A stretch of 64,000 nucleotides of DNA from Nocardioides sp. GY 10127 (lineage in GTDB: Bacteria > Actinomycetota > Actinomycetes > Propionibacteriales > Nocardioidaceae): contig NZ_STGL01000003.1 of assembly GCF_004919085.1 (NCBI RefSeq), forward strand, positions 186,001 through 250,000. Reading direction: 5' to 3'. Of the stretch, positions 33,885 to 41,360 are shown piece by piece; positions within the stretch are counted from its first letter, which is position 1, and each line of letters opens with the position of its first letter. The notes under the pieces are model-generated. The model had not been told where the DNA came from, did no database searches, and worked only from the letters and a program-made list of their open reading frames with translations. A program made the position numbers and the translations under genes.

Positions 33885-35245
33885 CCCAGGTCCACGCTGT
33901 CAGCCAGCCGCAGCAGCTGAGCAGCCAGCACCCGCGCCTGCCCGGTCGTGAGCCACAGGTCCATGCTCCGCGTGCCCAGCCCCTGCCCGATCAGGGTGCC
34001 GACCTCGACCTCGATGCGGGGGTCGCGGACTCCGCCGTGGTCGGCGACCGGGGTGCCGTGGACCTGCAGCCGGTACAAGCCACCCTCACCCGATCCGCTG
34101 CCGTCGTCGATCAGAGCGCCGTAGTCGGTGGAGGAGTGCTCGCGCGCGTCCTCCCACGGGTTTCCTTCGTCCAGGGCCTGCTGGTGCCCCTGCACGCCCT
34201 GCGAACACCACGACGGGCAGGCGAAGCCGGCCGGCACCGTCCCGTGCAGGTGCTGCGGCATGGTCCCGAGGTCGACCAGCAACCGGTCACCGACCTTCCT
34301 CGTCTGCACGGCGCCGGTGGAGATCATCTGGCGAAGTCTCGCGGTGTCGAGGCCGACCCAGTCGGCTGCGTCCATGACGCTGAGGAAGCGGTCCTCGGGT
34401 GCATGTCCCGCGTCGGGCGCAGTTGTAAAGCTCTTGACACCTGAGCTGGTCGACAGGTCCTCGCCCGAGGTGTTACCCCGGGTAACACCTCGGGCGCCGG
34501 TGGGCCCGTCGAACCTCTTGTGCGCTGCGGCGTACTCGACGGCCGCCTCGAGGGCCCGGGCGACCTCGGCCGCGGCCGACGGCGTGCTCTCCCCGTCCAG
34601 GCCGGTCGACCACGTCACCACCTCTCTCCGGTACGTCCCGGCCGGGCCGTCGGCTTCGCTGGTGTGGCCCTGCACCTCGACACTGTGGACACTCCCTTCG
34701 CCAGGGGCCCCCACAGTCTGGGGACCCCGCGGCTCGTCGGGGGTACTCACAATCTGCGTACCCCCGCGCGTCGGTCCTGCGGCGTCCGTACTCGCTGCCG
34801 TGACCTCCGACGACGGCCCGGCCATGCCGGGACCATCATCCGACCTGCTCGCCGCGGCCTCGCAGTGCGAGCAGGACCACTCGCCCTCCGAGCAGCGACC
34901 TGACTCGTGCGCCTGCCGCGCCTGCTCCTCGGCCGACGCCACCGCAGCCACGAGGGTGTCCGTCGGACGAACACCCTCGGGGTCAGGGGTCTGCAGGATC
35001 TGCATGCCCTTCCCGTCGAGCGCGTCCAGGTCGCCGGCATCGACCTGCCCACCGGCGACGGCCGCTCGGGCGAGCCGCTGCGCCTGCTCGCGGTCAACAG
35101 CGTTCAGGTCCCGGAGGTCGAAGAGGCAGTGTCCGTCCGTGATCGGGATCGGGCGCAGCAGGCCGGCGGAGACGAGGTGGTCGAACTCGACGGTGGTGAG
35201 GTCCACGTAGCCCGCGGCGTCCTCACGGTTCAGCAGCCGGCTCAT
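33881..35245 (-). CDS. Large element protein with two HTH-like segments and DUF6907-like C terminus
   Basis: The protein has 454 residues. The N terminus (LLNREDAAGYVDLTTVEFDHL ... LFDLRDLNAVD) and a middle segment (VMDAADWVGLDTARLRQMI ... RKVGDRLLVDLGTMP) each look like excisionase-type HTH domains. Between them is a low-complexity part with repeats of the form G-[TP]-Q-[IT]-V-[SG]-[TA]-P. The C terminus (CPSWC ... LWLTTGQARVLAAQLLRLAD) resembles DUF6907. Function is unknown. ATG 35245 overlaps the upstream stop, and it is coupled to the protease gene downstream. Its coding DNA also carries several long palindromes. Confidence 0.65.
   Translation of the reverse strand: MSRLLNREDAAGYVDLTTVEFDHLVSAGLLRPIPITDGHCLFDLRDLNAVDREQAQRLARAAVAGGQVDAGDLDALDGKGMQILQTPDPEGVRPTDTLVAAVASAEEQARQAHESGRCSEGEWSCSHCEAAASRSDDGPGMAGPSSEVTAASTDAAGPTRGGTQIVSTPDEPRGPQTVGAPGEGSVHSVEVQGHTSEADGPAGTYRREVVTWSTGLDGESTPSAAAEVARALEAAVEYAAAHKRFDGPTGARGVTRGNTSGEDLSTSSGVKSFTTAPDAGHAPEDRFLSVMDAADWVGLDTARLRQMISTGAVQTRKVGDRLLVDLGTMPQHLHGTVPAGFACPSWCSQGVQGHQQALDEGNPWEDAREHSSTDYGALIDDGSGSGEGGLYRLQVHGTPVADHGGVRDPRIEVEVGTLIGQGLGTRSMDLWLTTGQARVLAAQLLRLADSVDLG
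34462..34496. repeat. 35-bp perfect palindrome inside a coding sequence
   Basis: Arms of 17 bases (34462-34478 and 34480-34496) surround a single C. The core is TTACCCCGGGTAA. It lies in the middle of the 454-residue gene, where a terminator makes no sense. It encodes GARGVTRGNTSG. Confidence 0.7.
34671..34765. repeat. Three in-frame 33-36-bp repeats with palindromic cores
   Basis: Copies begin at about 34671, 34704 and 34740, that is 11 and 12 codons apart. 34704-34728 and 34739-34765 are palindromic with GGGG/CCCC ends. The first shares ACACTGTGGACAC with the non-coding copy at 33014-33038. Peptide repeats and DNA sites are both possible explanations. Confidence 0.6.
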
Positions 35246-35571
35246 GCGCCCGCCTCCATCGTGAGAGCGAGCAGCGACCAGGCGATCTCGGCGAGCTCGA
35301 CGACCGGGACGGTCGACGAGTCGGGGCACATGACCACCACGTCGTCGAGGTCGTCGTCCGGGTCCGGAGTGCCGTCGGGCCACGTCACCGAAGACAGCAT
35401 CCAGCCGTCGCCGACGGTGCGGCTCTGGTGGATGACGCGGCCGTCCCAGTCGCCGCGCAGGAGCTCGACAGCGTGCTCGAGTTGGGTGCGCTCGCACCAC
35501 GACGGGCAAAGGATCTGCGGGATGGTGCTGGCGCTCTTGGGCGCAGGGGTAGTACGTTCTGACTCAGACAT
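35242..35571 (-). CDS. DUF6907-like small protein
   Basis: The 109-residue protein starts MSESERTTPAPKSA and has CPSWCERTQLEHAVELLRGD, followed by acidic strands and a C-terminal helix VELAEIAWSLLALTMEAG. It is a shortened relative of the C-terminal domain of the 454-residue protein encoded immediately downstream. AGGGAAAG precedes the ATG. This is the first gene of the leftward three-gene operon at the right end of the element. Function is unknown. Confidence 0.65.
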   Translation of the reverse strand: MSESERTTPAPKSASTIPQILCPSWCERTQLEHAVELLRGDWDGRVIHQSRTVGDGWMLSSVTWPDGTPDPDDDLDDVVVMCPDSSTVPVVELAEIAWSLLALTMEAGA

Positions 35572-35956
35572 TGCTTTCCCTTTCGAGGGAACGGGGCCCC
35601 GGGGAGTTGCAGCTCCTGCGGGGCCGATTCGTTTCGAACGAGGACGCGACAGTTGCACTCTGCTGCGTCGCCGGCGTCAGCCCGTCTGAGGCGGACGTCG
35701 GGGTCGAACGGGACCGGCTTCGGCAGGCCGGCCCTGGTACCTGTTGCGCGGCGTCTAGGCGGACACCTCCTTCTGGTCTTGTCGCAGGAGCTGGGTGAGG
35801 TCGCAAAGCGGGGCGGGCGGGGGTCCTCGAGTCCGCACAGAGTCCGCAGAACTACCGGCGCTTACTGACAACATCCGGTCGCCCAGCGCGGAAAAGACCC
35901 AGTTCAGGCGTCTGCAGTGGCATCCACTGACAAGACCTGACAAGGCGGGATTACAT
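35572..35956. other. Right-end non-coding region of the element
   Basis: These 385 bases have no supported gene. They hold the likely promoter of the leftward operon, a GGCCCCGGGGAG...CTCCTGCGGGGCC hairpin near 35597-35628, and the right 20-bp terminal repeat. Confidence 0.45.
35830..35849 (+). repeat. Right copy of the 20-bp terminal repeat
   Basis: AGTCCGCACAGAGTCCGCAG, 108 bases inside attR. It pairs with the copy at 23820-23839, 45 bases inside the end of the attL repeat. Confidence 0.5.
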
Positions 35957-35981
35957 GGAGACCAAGAAGGCCTGAGGCCTC
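35957..35981 (+). repeat. attR, original sodN end
   Basis: GGAGACCAAGAAGGC then CTGAGGCCTC. Read in the sodN frame it gives ETKKA-stop with a GCC codon, as expected of the pre-integration gene. Two mismatches in 25 bases to attL. Confidence 0.9.
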
Positions 35982-36024
35982 CTCCCGCACCTCGCCCGCC
36001 CGGTGGACGCCGGACGGGCACCGC

Positions 36025-36057
36025 ACGCCGCCCCGGGGCTCGCCCCGCGGGCGGCGT
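36025..36057 (+). terminator. Probable original sodN terminator
   Basis: ACGCCGCCC-CGGGGC (36025-36039) pairs with GCCCCG and GGGCGGCGT (36042-36057) around a TC turn with one bulged C. It lies 84 bases past the displaced sodN end, so it should have served sodN before integration. Confidence 0.6.
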
Positions 36058-36110
36058 CGTCGTTCCTGCCGGAGGGACGCCGCACCGGTCCGGACCGGTC
36101 CCGGCCCGCT

Positions 36111-36136
36111 GTTTGAGTCGACCGCCGACGGGGTAC
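36111..36136 (+). promoter_or_regulatory. SigF-type promoter of rsbW-sigF
   Basis: GTTT (36111-36114), a 16-base spacer, then GGGTAC (36131-36136). This fits the known SigF/SigB consensus GTTT-N15-17-GGGTAT. It is 137 bases before the anti-sigma start, so the operon is probably autoregulated. Confidence 0.6.
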
Positions 36137-36272
36137 CGGCACCCACGCGACGCCGACCCGGCCTGCGGGGCCGCCCCGACCAGGGCCCCGAGCACGACCG
36201 ATGACCCCTGACCGATCTAGGGTCGACGCCACGAGACGGCCCTCCCCCCGGAGCGCCGCAGAGAGAAGGACG

Positions 36273-36689
36273 ATGCCCATGTCGCTGCCCGGTCACCCCA
36301 CCGGCCAGGAGAACCCGGCGGACGTGGACATCCGCGTCCCCGCCGACGGGGCGTACGTCGCCGTCCTCCGCACGCTGACGGCCGGCCTGGCCGCGCGGCT
36401 GGACTTCACCATCGAGGACATCGAGGACCTGCGGATCGCCGTCGGCGAGGCCTGCGCGATGGTGCTCCCGGAGGCCGACGAGGTCTCCGACATGACCGGC
36501 AGCTTCCGGCTGGCCCCCGGCCGCCTGGTCGTCCAGATCGGCGTGGACGCGACCCAGCCGGCTCCCCCCGACTACGACTCCTTCGCCTGGCAGGTCCTCA
36601 CCACCCTGGCGGACGCGACGGTCGCCACGCAGGACGGACGCTTCGTCGTCACCCTGGTGTCGACCTCGACGCCGCTGGGCGGGAGCTGA
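36273..36689 (+). CDS. rsbW: Anti-sigma factor, RsbW/UsfX-like
   Basis: The 138-residue GHKL-fold protein is expected to bind and hold the SigF-type factor encoded next. Seen are VPADGAYVAVLRTLTAGLAA and the helix DFTIEDIEDLRIAVGEACAMVL. The usual Asn of the ATP-binding N-box is absent after GEAC, as in other actinobacterial SigF partners. ATG 36273 follows AGAAGGACG. sigF starts four bases after the stop. Confidence 0.9.
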   Translation: MPMSLPGHPTGQENPADVDIRVPADGAYVAVLRTLTAGLAARLDFTIEDIEDLRIAVGEACAMVLPEADEVSDMTGSFRLAPGRLVVQIGVDATQPAPPDYDSFAWQVLTTLADATVATQDGRFVVTLVSTSTPLGGS

Positions 36690-36692
36690 GCC

Positions 36693-37535
36693 GTGGTGGC
36701 CACGGCCGGGCACGACAGCCTCGGTGACGCCGTCGACGCCACCGGGGAGACGGACGAGCGCCGCGCGGGCATCGAGGCCACACGTCGGCGCAGCGCCGCG
36801 CTCTTCGCCCGCCTGCTCGACCCCGACGCCTCGCAGGCCGAGCGCGACACCGTCCGCGACGAGCTCGTGCAGCTGCACCTGCCCCTCGTCGAGCACTGCG
36901 CCCGACGCTTCCGCAACCGCGGCGAGCCGTTCGAGGACCTCGTGCAGGTCGGCACCATCGGCCTCATCAAGTCGGTGGACCGCTTCGACACCGACCGCGG
37001 CGTGGAGTTCTCCACGTACGCGACGCCGACCATCATCGGCGAGATCAAGCGCTACTTCCGCGACAAGGGCTGGGCCATCCGCGTCCCGCGCCGGCTCCAG
37101 GAGCTGCGCATGCAGATCGGGACGGCGACCGCCGAGCTCACGCAGGACCTCGGCCGCTCCCCCACGGCCTCGGAGCTCGCCACCCACCTCGACTGCTCGG
37201 TCGAGGAGATCGTCGAGGGCATCGAGTCCTCGAACGCCTACTCCACGCTCTCGCTGGACGCCGGGGACGACACCGAGGACGGCGCCCCCAGCATGCTGGA
37301 CGCCCTGGGCGAGGAGGACGTCAACATCGCCCAGGTCGAGGTGCGCGAGTCCCTGAAGCCGCTCCTGGACCAGCTGGACCCGCGGGAGAAGAAGATCCTG
37401 CTCCTGCGGTTCTTCCGGAACATGACGCAGTCGCAGATCGCCGCCGAGATCGGCGTCTCCCAGATGCACGTCTCGCGCCTGCTCAACCGCACGCTCACGC
37501 ACCTGCGGGAGTCGCTGGCCGACGACGCGGTCTGA
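36693..37535 (+). CDS. sigF: RNA polymerase sigma factor, SigF/SigB family
   Basis: General-stress sigma factor of 280 residues. Region 2 is seen as FEDLVQVGTIGLIKSVDRFD and EFSTYATPTIIGEIKRYFRD, region 3 as GRSPTASELATHLDCSVEE, and region 4 as LLRFFRNMTQSQIAAEIGVS followed by QMHVSRLLNRTLTHL. Activity is expected to be set by the upstream anti-sigma factor. No anti-anti-sigma gene is adjacent. Start GTG 36693 has GGGAG ten bases before it. Confidence 0.95.
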   Translation: MVATAGHDSLGDAVDATGETDERRAGIEATRRRSAALFARLLDPDASQAERDTVRDELVQLHLPLVEHCARRFRNRGEPFEDLVQVGTIGLIKSVDRFDTDRGVEFSTYATPTIIGEIKRYFRDKGWAIRVPRRLQELRMQIGTATAELTQDLGRSPTASELATHLDCSVEEIVEGIESSNAYSTLSLDAGDDTEDGAPSMLDALGEEDVNIAQVEVRESLKPLLDQLDPREKKILLLRFFRNMTQSQIAAEIGVSQMHVSRLLNRTLTHLRESLADDAV

Positions 37536-37555
37536 CCGGCGGCCGGGAGGGCGCC

Positions 37556-37984
37556 TCAGCCCTCCCCGGCCTCCCCCGCGCCGCTCGAGCGCACGCCCAG
37601 GTAGGCACGCGTCGAGGGGTGCAACAGGCCGGCGAGCCCGGCGGCGCCGAGCACCACGAGCGCGGCGGCGACCGCCTCCACGTCGCGCAGGCTCCAGGCC
37701 ATCAGCAGCGTCAGCGCCTGGACGAAGACGAGCGGGTTGCGCCCCCACGCGCGGCCCCGCAGCAGCGCGGCCGTGCAGGCGAGCACGACGAGGCCCGCGC
37801 CCACGAAGAAGACCGTGGTGCTCACGCCGAGCTCCAACCGGTCCCCGCTGGTGCTGAGCGCCTCCAGCACACCGAGGACCAGGAGCACCACCCCTTCGAC
37901 GGCGCCGGCGAGGGCGGCCAGGTAGAGCCAGCCACCCCTGCGGGTGGCGGACCGGGCGGGGTCGGGCGTGGGACGGTCGTTCAC
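37556..37984 (-). CDS. Four-helix integral membrane protein
   Basis: Unrecognised 142-residue protein with four hydrophobic helices: YLAALAGAVEGVVLLVLGVL, STTVFFVGAGLVVLACTAAL, VFVQALTLLMAWSL and VAAALVVLGAAGLAGLL. The loop RGRAWGRNP between helices 2 and 3 is usual in small actinobacterial membrane proteins. Both termini are cytoplasmic by charge. It is divergent from whiB1 and converges with sigF. Confidence 0.8.
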   Translation of the reverse strand: MNDRPTPDPARSATRRGGWLYLAALAGAVEGVVLLVLGVLEALSTSGDRLELGVSTTVFFVGAGLVVLACTAALLRGRAWGRNPLVFVQALTLLMAWSLRDVEAVAAALVVLGAAGLAGLLHPSTRAYLGVRSSGAGEAGEG

Positions 37985-38042
37985 GTGCTCACCCTAGGCT
38001 CCCCGTCCCGCCCGCCCGACGTGACCCGCGCCGCACCGGCGA

Positions 38043-38061
38043 AAGGTCACCGCAAGGTCAC
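38043..38061 (+). promoter_or_regulatory. Two AAGGTCAC direct repeats, 11-bp period
   Basis: AAGGTCAC at 38043-38050 and 38054-38061 start 11 bp apart. Eleven-base direct repeats are how OmpR/PhoB-type response regulators bind. Confidence 0.5.
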
Positions 38062-38156
38062 GGCCCTCCTGCCCGGAACACCCCCTACGGGGTTGCTGAC
38101 CTGCCCGAACGGGCCTCATCCGGACCGTCAGGGAACACCGGCCGTCGTGGCCTGCG

Positions 38157-38184
38157 TGTGACACCCGCGTGACATCGCTGTGAC
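38157..38184 (-). promoter_or_regulatory. Three GTCAC-type direct repeats, 11-bp period
   Basis: TGTGAC (38157), CGTGAC (38168) and TGTGAC (38179) start exactly 11 bp apart. On the minus strand they read GTCACA, GTCACG, GTCACA, the same core as the pair at 38043 in the opposite direction. Confidence 0.55.
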
Positions 38185-38355
38185 GCAACCGACGAAACCT
38201 TGGACGGCAAGGGACTTGTGTCACGGCCGGATCATTGTCAATCTAAACGCTGCGCTCGCTGCCGACGCGCACACGTTGCTGTGCCCACCGCTCGAGCCTC
38301 GCAGGCCCTGTCGCCCCTGGCCTGCACGATCATCAGAAAGAGGGAAAGCCCTGCC

Positions 38356-38604
38356 ATGGACTGGCGCAGTCGCTCCGCATGCCTGGACGAGGACCCCGAG
38401 CTCTTCTTCCCCATCGGCAACACCGGTCCGGCCGTCCTCCAGGTCGAGGAGGCCAAGCAGGTCTGCCGCCGGTGCGACGTCCGCGAGCAGTGCCTCCAGT
38501 GGGCGCTCGACGCCGGCCAGGACCACGGTGTCTGGGGTGGCCTCTCCGAGGACGAGCGCCGCGCGCTGAAGCGGCGCAACGCCCGGGGCCGCCGCACCGC
38601 CTGA
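38356..38604 (+). CDS. whiB1: WhiB1-type iron-sulfur regulator
   Basis: The 82-residue Wbl protein binds a [4Fe-4S] cluster through four cysteines: one in RSACLDEDPELFF, two in VCRRC and one in REQC. GVWGG forms the turn that contacts region 4 of the housekeeping sigma factor. The tail RRALKRRNARGRR is the basic DNA-binding part. Length and sequence match WhiB1. AGGGAAAG precedes the ATG. It converges with pdtaS, as in mycobacteria. Confidence 0.95.
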   Translation: MDWRSRSACLDEDPELFFPIGNTGPAVLQVEEAKQVCRRCDVREQCLQWALDAGQDHGVWGGLSEDERRALKRRNARGRRTA

Positions 38605-38619
38605 CGCGGGGCCGGGCGC

Positions 38620-40134
38620 TCAGTCGACCGGCACGTCCACGACGACCCGGGTCCCCGGGCCGTCCCCGTCGGGGCGGCGCCCCATCTCGAGCGCGCCGCC
38701 CAGCTCCGACTCCACCAGCGTCCGCACGATCGACAGGCCGAGGTTCGTCGAGCCGTCGAGGTCGAACCCTTCCGGCAGGCCGCGTCCGTCGTCGTCGATC
38801 GTGACGCGCAGTCGCCCGCCCAGCGGGCGCACCGTGAGGGAGATGTGCCCGTCCACGACGGGTGCCGGCGAGTCCTCCGTGGCCCCGCCGTCGGCCTCCA
38901 CCTGCGGGTAGCCGTGCTCCACGGCGTTCTGCAGGATCTCGGTGATCACCATCGCCAGGGCGGTGGCGGTCTCGGACGGGAGCCGACCGAAGGACCCCGT
39001 GCGGCGCACGCGCACCGGGCCGGCCGTCGCGGACACCTCGGTGACCATCTGGCAGAGCCGGTCGGCGATCTCGTCGAACTCGACGTCCTCCTCGACGGCC
39101 TGGCTGAGCGTCTCGTGGACGATCGCGATCGAGCCGACCCGACGGACGGCCTCCTCCAGCGCGCCCTTCGCCTCGGCGTTGTCGATGCGGCGGGCCTGGA
39201 GCCGCAGCAGCGCGGCCACGGTCTGGAGGTTGTTCTTCACCCGGTGGTGGATCTCCCGGATGGTGGCGTCCTTGGTGATGAGCTCGCGGTCGCGGCGGCG
39301 CAGGTCGGTGACGTCGCGGACCAGCACGAGGGCCCCGATGCGCTCCCCCGAGGGACGCAGGGGGATGCAGCGGGCGATGATCGCCACCCCCTCGGTGGCG
39401 AACTCCAGGTCGCGGTGGACGCGCCCACCGAGGACGGCGGAGAACGTCTCCTCGTCGGGGCGCCGGCGCGGCGGCACCAGCTCCCGGGTCACGTCGACCA
39501 GGCGCGTGTCCGACAGGTCCGCGGAGAAGCCGAGCCGGGTGAAGACCGACTGCGCGTTGGGGCTGGCGTAGACGACGTGACCCTCGCGGTCGACGCGCAC
39601 GAACCCGTCCCCCACCCGTGGGGTGTCGGCGTGGTCGCTGCGCTGGCCCGGCGCCGGGAAGTGGCCCAACGCGATCATCTGCGTGAGGTCGGCGGCGCTC
39701 TGGAGGTAGGAGAGCTCCAGCCGTGAGGGCGTGCGGACGCCGAGCAGGTTGGTGCTGCGAGCGACGACGGCGATGACGCGGCCGTCGTGGCGCACCGGGA
39801 TGGTCTCGACCCGGACCGGCACGTCGTCGCGCCACTCGGGGTCGCCCTCGCGGACGAGCCGCTGCTGGTGCCAGGCGGCGTCGAGCAGCGGACGCCGACC
39901 GGCGGGCACGAACGTCCCCACGATGTCGTCCACGTAGGCGGTGGGGGCGGTCGTCGGGCGCATCTGCCCGGCCGCCCAGAAGCCGCGCCCCTCGCGGTCG
40001 GGCAGCCACAGCACGAGGTCGGCGAAGGAGAGGTCGGCGATGATCTGCCAGTCCGCCATGAGCAGCTGGAGCCAGGCCTGGTCGTCCGCGGTCAGGTCGG
40101 TGTGGCTGCGGACCAGCTCGCTCAGGGAGGGCAC
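38620..40134 (-). CDS. pdtaS: Sensor histidine kinase PdtaS-like
   Basis: Soluble sensor kinase of 504 residues, close to the mycobacterial PdtaS length. An N-terminal GAF domain (about 1-150) and a PAS domain (about 190-300) are followed by the HisKA_2 helix with IREIHHRVKNNLQTVAALLR and an HATPase domain (ITEILQNAVEHG, DDDGRGLPEGF, TNLGLSIV). Known partners are ANTAR-type response regulators such as PdtaR, not encoded nearby. GTG 40134 gives the family N terminus VPSLSELVRSHTDL. Confidence 0.92.
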   Translation of the reverse strand: MPSLSELVRSHTDLTADDQAWLQLLMADWQIIADLSFADLVLWLPDREGRGFWAAGQMRPTTAPTAYVDDIVGTFVPAGRRPLLDAAWHQQRLVREGDPEWRDDVPVRVETIPVRHDGRVIAVVARSTNLLGVRTPSRLELSYLQSAADLTQMIALGHFPAPGQRSDHADTPRVGDGFVRVDREGHVVYASPNAQSVFTRLGFSADLSDTRLVDVTRELVPPRRRPDEETFSAVLGGRVHRDLEFATEGVAIIARCIPLRPSGERIGALVLVRDVTDLRRRDRELITKDATIREIHHRVKNNLQTVAALLRLQARRIDNAEAKGALEEAVRRVGSIAIVHETLSQAVEEDVEFDEIADRLCQMVTEVSATAGPVRVRRTGSFGRLPSETATALAMVITEILQNAVEHGYPQVEADGGATEDSPAPVVDGHISLTVRPLGGRLRVTIDDDGRGLPEGFDLDGSTNLGLSIVRTLVESELGGALEMGRRPDGDGPGTRVVVDVPVD

Positions 40135-40372
40135 GGAGGCAGCGTAGGCCCGGCCGTGGCCGCCCTGGCCGTCGGCCCGGCATCCCGGCCCGGGGGCGCC
40201 GGTCGCGGGCCGGTCGCGTGCCCGTTCTGCACCCGTTGCGGGCCGTTTGCGCGCCGGTTGCGCGACCCACCCCGGCCCTGGCCTGTGGGTTCTCCGCGGA
40301 CGCGGCTGGAGGCCCCCGACGTACCCACCCCACGGGGTGATCGGGAGGCCCGCGTCTGTCAGGATGGCGCCC

Positions 40373-41221
40373 ATGTCGGGGTCCTACTGGGAGCAGGTGC
40401 TGGCCGACGACCTGGCGGTCCCCACGGACCGTCCGCTCGCCGATCTCACCGCAGAGCTCACACGCATGCTGGGGGACGCCGACCCCGCTCGACGCGACGG
40501 ACTCGCCCTGCCCACGCTCGGCACCTGGGTGCAGCGGGGCGTCTACGACGACCTCCTCCCCGGCCTCGGCGACGGCATGGCCGCCGGCCTGACGATCGGC
40601 CTCGGCGAGAACGGCACCGACACCGTCTTCCGCCGCTCTTTCTCCGCGCTCGTGCTGGGCGCGTGCATCGCCCGCGACAACCGGCGCCCGCTCGTGCTCG
40701 GCGGCAAGGTGCTGGAGTGGGGCGACCGGATCGCCACCTGGCTCCTGCGCGAGCGCGACACCCGGGGTCTCGTACCGGGCAAGGGCTGGGCGCACGCGGT
40801 GGCCCACGGCGCGGACGCCATCGGCACCCTCGCCCGCTCGCCGCACCTGAGCGCGCCGGAGCTCACGGTGCTCCTGGACGTCGTCGCCGACCGCGTCCTC
40901 GCGCCCGTCGACCACCTCTGGGTGCACGGCGAGACCGACCGCCTCGCGATGTCCGTCGTCTCGGTGCTGCGCCGCGAGCTCGTGCCCGTCGGCGTCCTCG
41001 AGCCCTGGGTGAACCGGCTCGCCGCGCACGCCGACTCCGAGCGCTCGACCGCCGACGACCCCTACCTCGTCACCGGCAACGCCCAGGCGTTCCTCCGGTC
41101 GCTGTACCTGCTGCTCGCCGTCGGCCCCCGGCCGCCGCAGACCCGCTCGGACCTCCTGCTGGTCCTCGTCGACGCCCTGCGCCGCACCAACTTCTCGCTC
41201 GCGCCCGCCGGCCACCACTGA
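40373..41221 (+). CDS. DUF2785 family protein
   Basis: Helical protein of 282 residues. The stretches VPTDRPLADLTAELTRMLGD, RDGLALPTLGTWVQRGVYDD, KGWAHAVAHGADAIGTL and VDHLWVHGETDRLAM match the DUF2785 pattern. No catalytic function is known to me. An in-frame ATG three codons upstream (40364) is an equal start candidate; neither has a strong ribosome site. It is divergent from pdtaS. Confidence 0.82.
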   Translation: MSGSYWEQVLADDLAVPTDRPLADLTAELTRMLGDADPARRDGLALPTLGTWVQRGVYDDLLPGLGDGMAAGLTIGLGENGTDTVFRRSFSALVLGACIARDNRRPLVLGGKVLEWGDRIATWLLRERDTRGLVPGKGWAHAVAHGADAIGTLARSPHLSAPELTVLLDVVADRVLAPVDHLWVHGETDRLAMSVVSVLRRELVPVGVLEPWVNRLAAHADSERSTADDPYLVTGNAQAFLRSLYLLLAVGPRPPQTRSDLLLVLVDALRRTNFSLAPAGHH

Positions 41222-41360
41222 GCCACCGGCGCCTTCCCCCACCCGGGCCCTGGCCCAGCAGCGCCCCGCCCTCGCCCGGCGCGGGTGAGCCTGCGACCGG
41301 CGCACGACCGGGCGTCGCAGACCCTCGCCCTGCTGGCTACTCGTGAGTAGGGTGCCCGGC

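Larger units (their letters stand above)
23751..35981. mobile_element. Integrated phage-satellite-like element in the 3' end of sodN
   Basis: About 12.2 kb is bounded by GGAGACCAAGAAGGC copies at 23751 and 35957. A tyrosine recombinase sits just inside the left end. Base composition is visibly lower in G+C than the flanks. The gene set is phage-like: XRE/AlpA switch, winged-helix protein with internal iterons, one capsid gene and small zinc proteins. Portal, terminase, tail and lysis genes are absent, and so is an FtsK/TraB transfer gene. That argues for a satellite or remnant rather than a full prophage or an AICE. Confidence 0.85.
37985..38355. other. Divergent promoter region upstream of whiB1
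   Basis: These 371 bases contain no gene. They carry two sets of 11-bp-period GTCAC repeats, listed separately, and a relatively A/T-rich stretch at about 38225-38250 (ATCATTGTCAATCTAAAC) that is the best promoter candidate for whiB1. Confidence 0.5.

Noticed and set aside
23751..35981. Actinomycete integrative conjugative element (AICE) or complete prophage
   Set aside because: No FtsK/TraB-like transfer protein or RepSA/Prim-Pol was seen, and no portal, terminase, tail or lysin.
36273..36689. Broken anti-sigma factor lacking the ATP-binding Asn
   Set aside because: SigF-associated anti-sigma factors in actinobacteria commonly deviate in this motif; length and order are intact.
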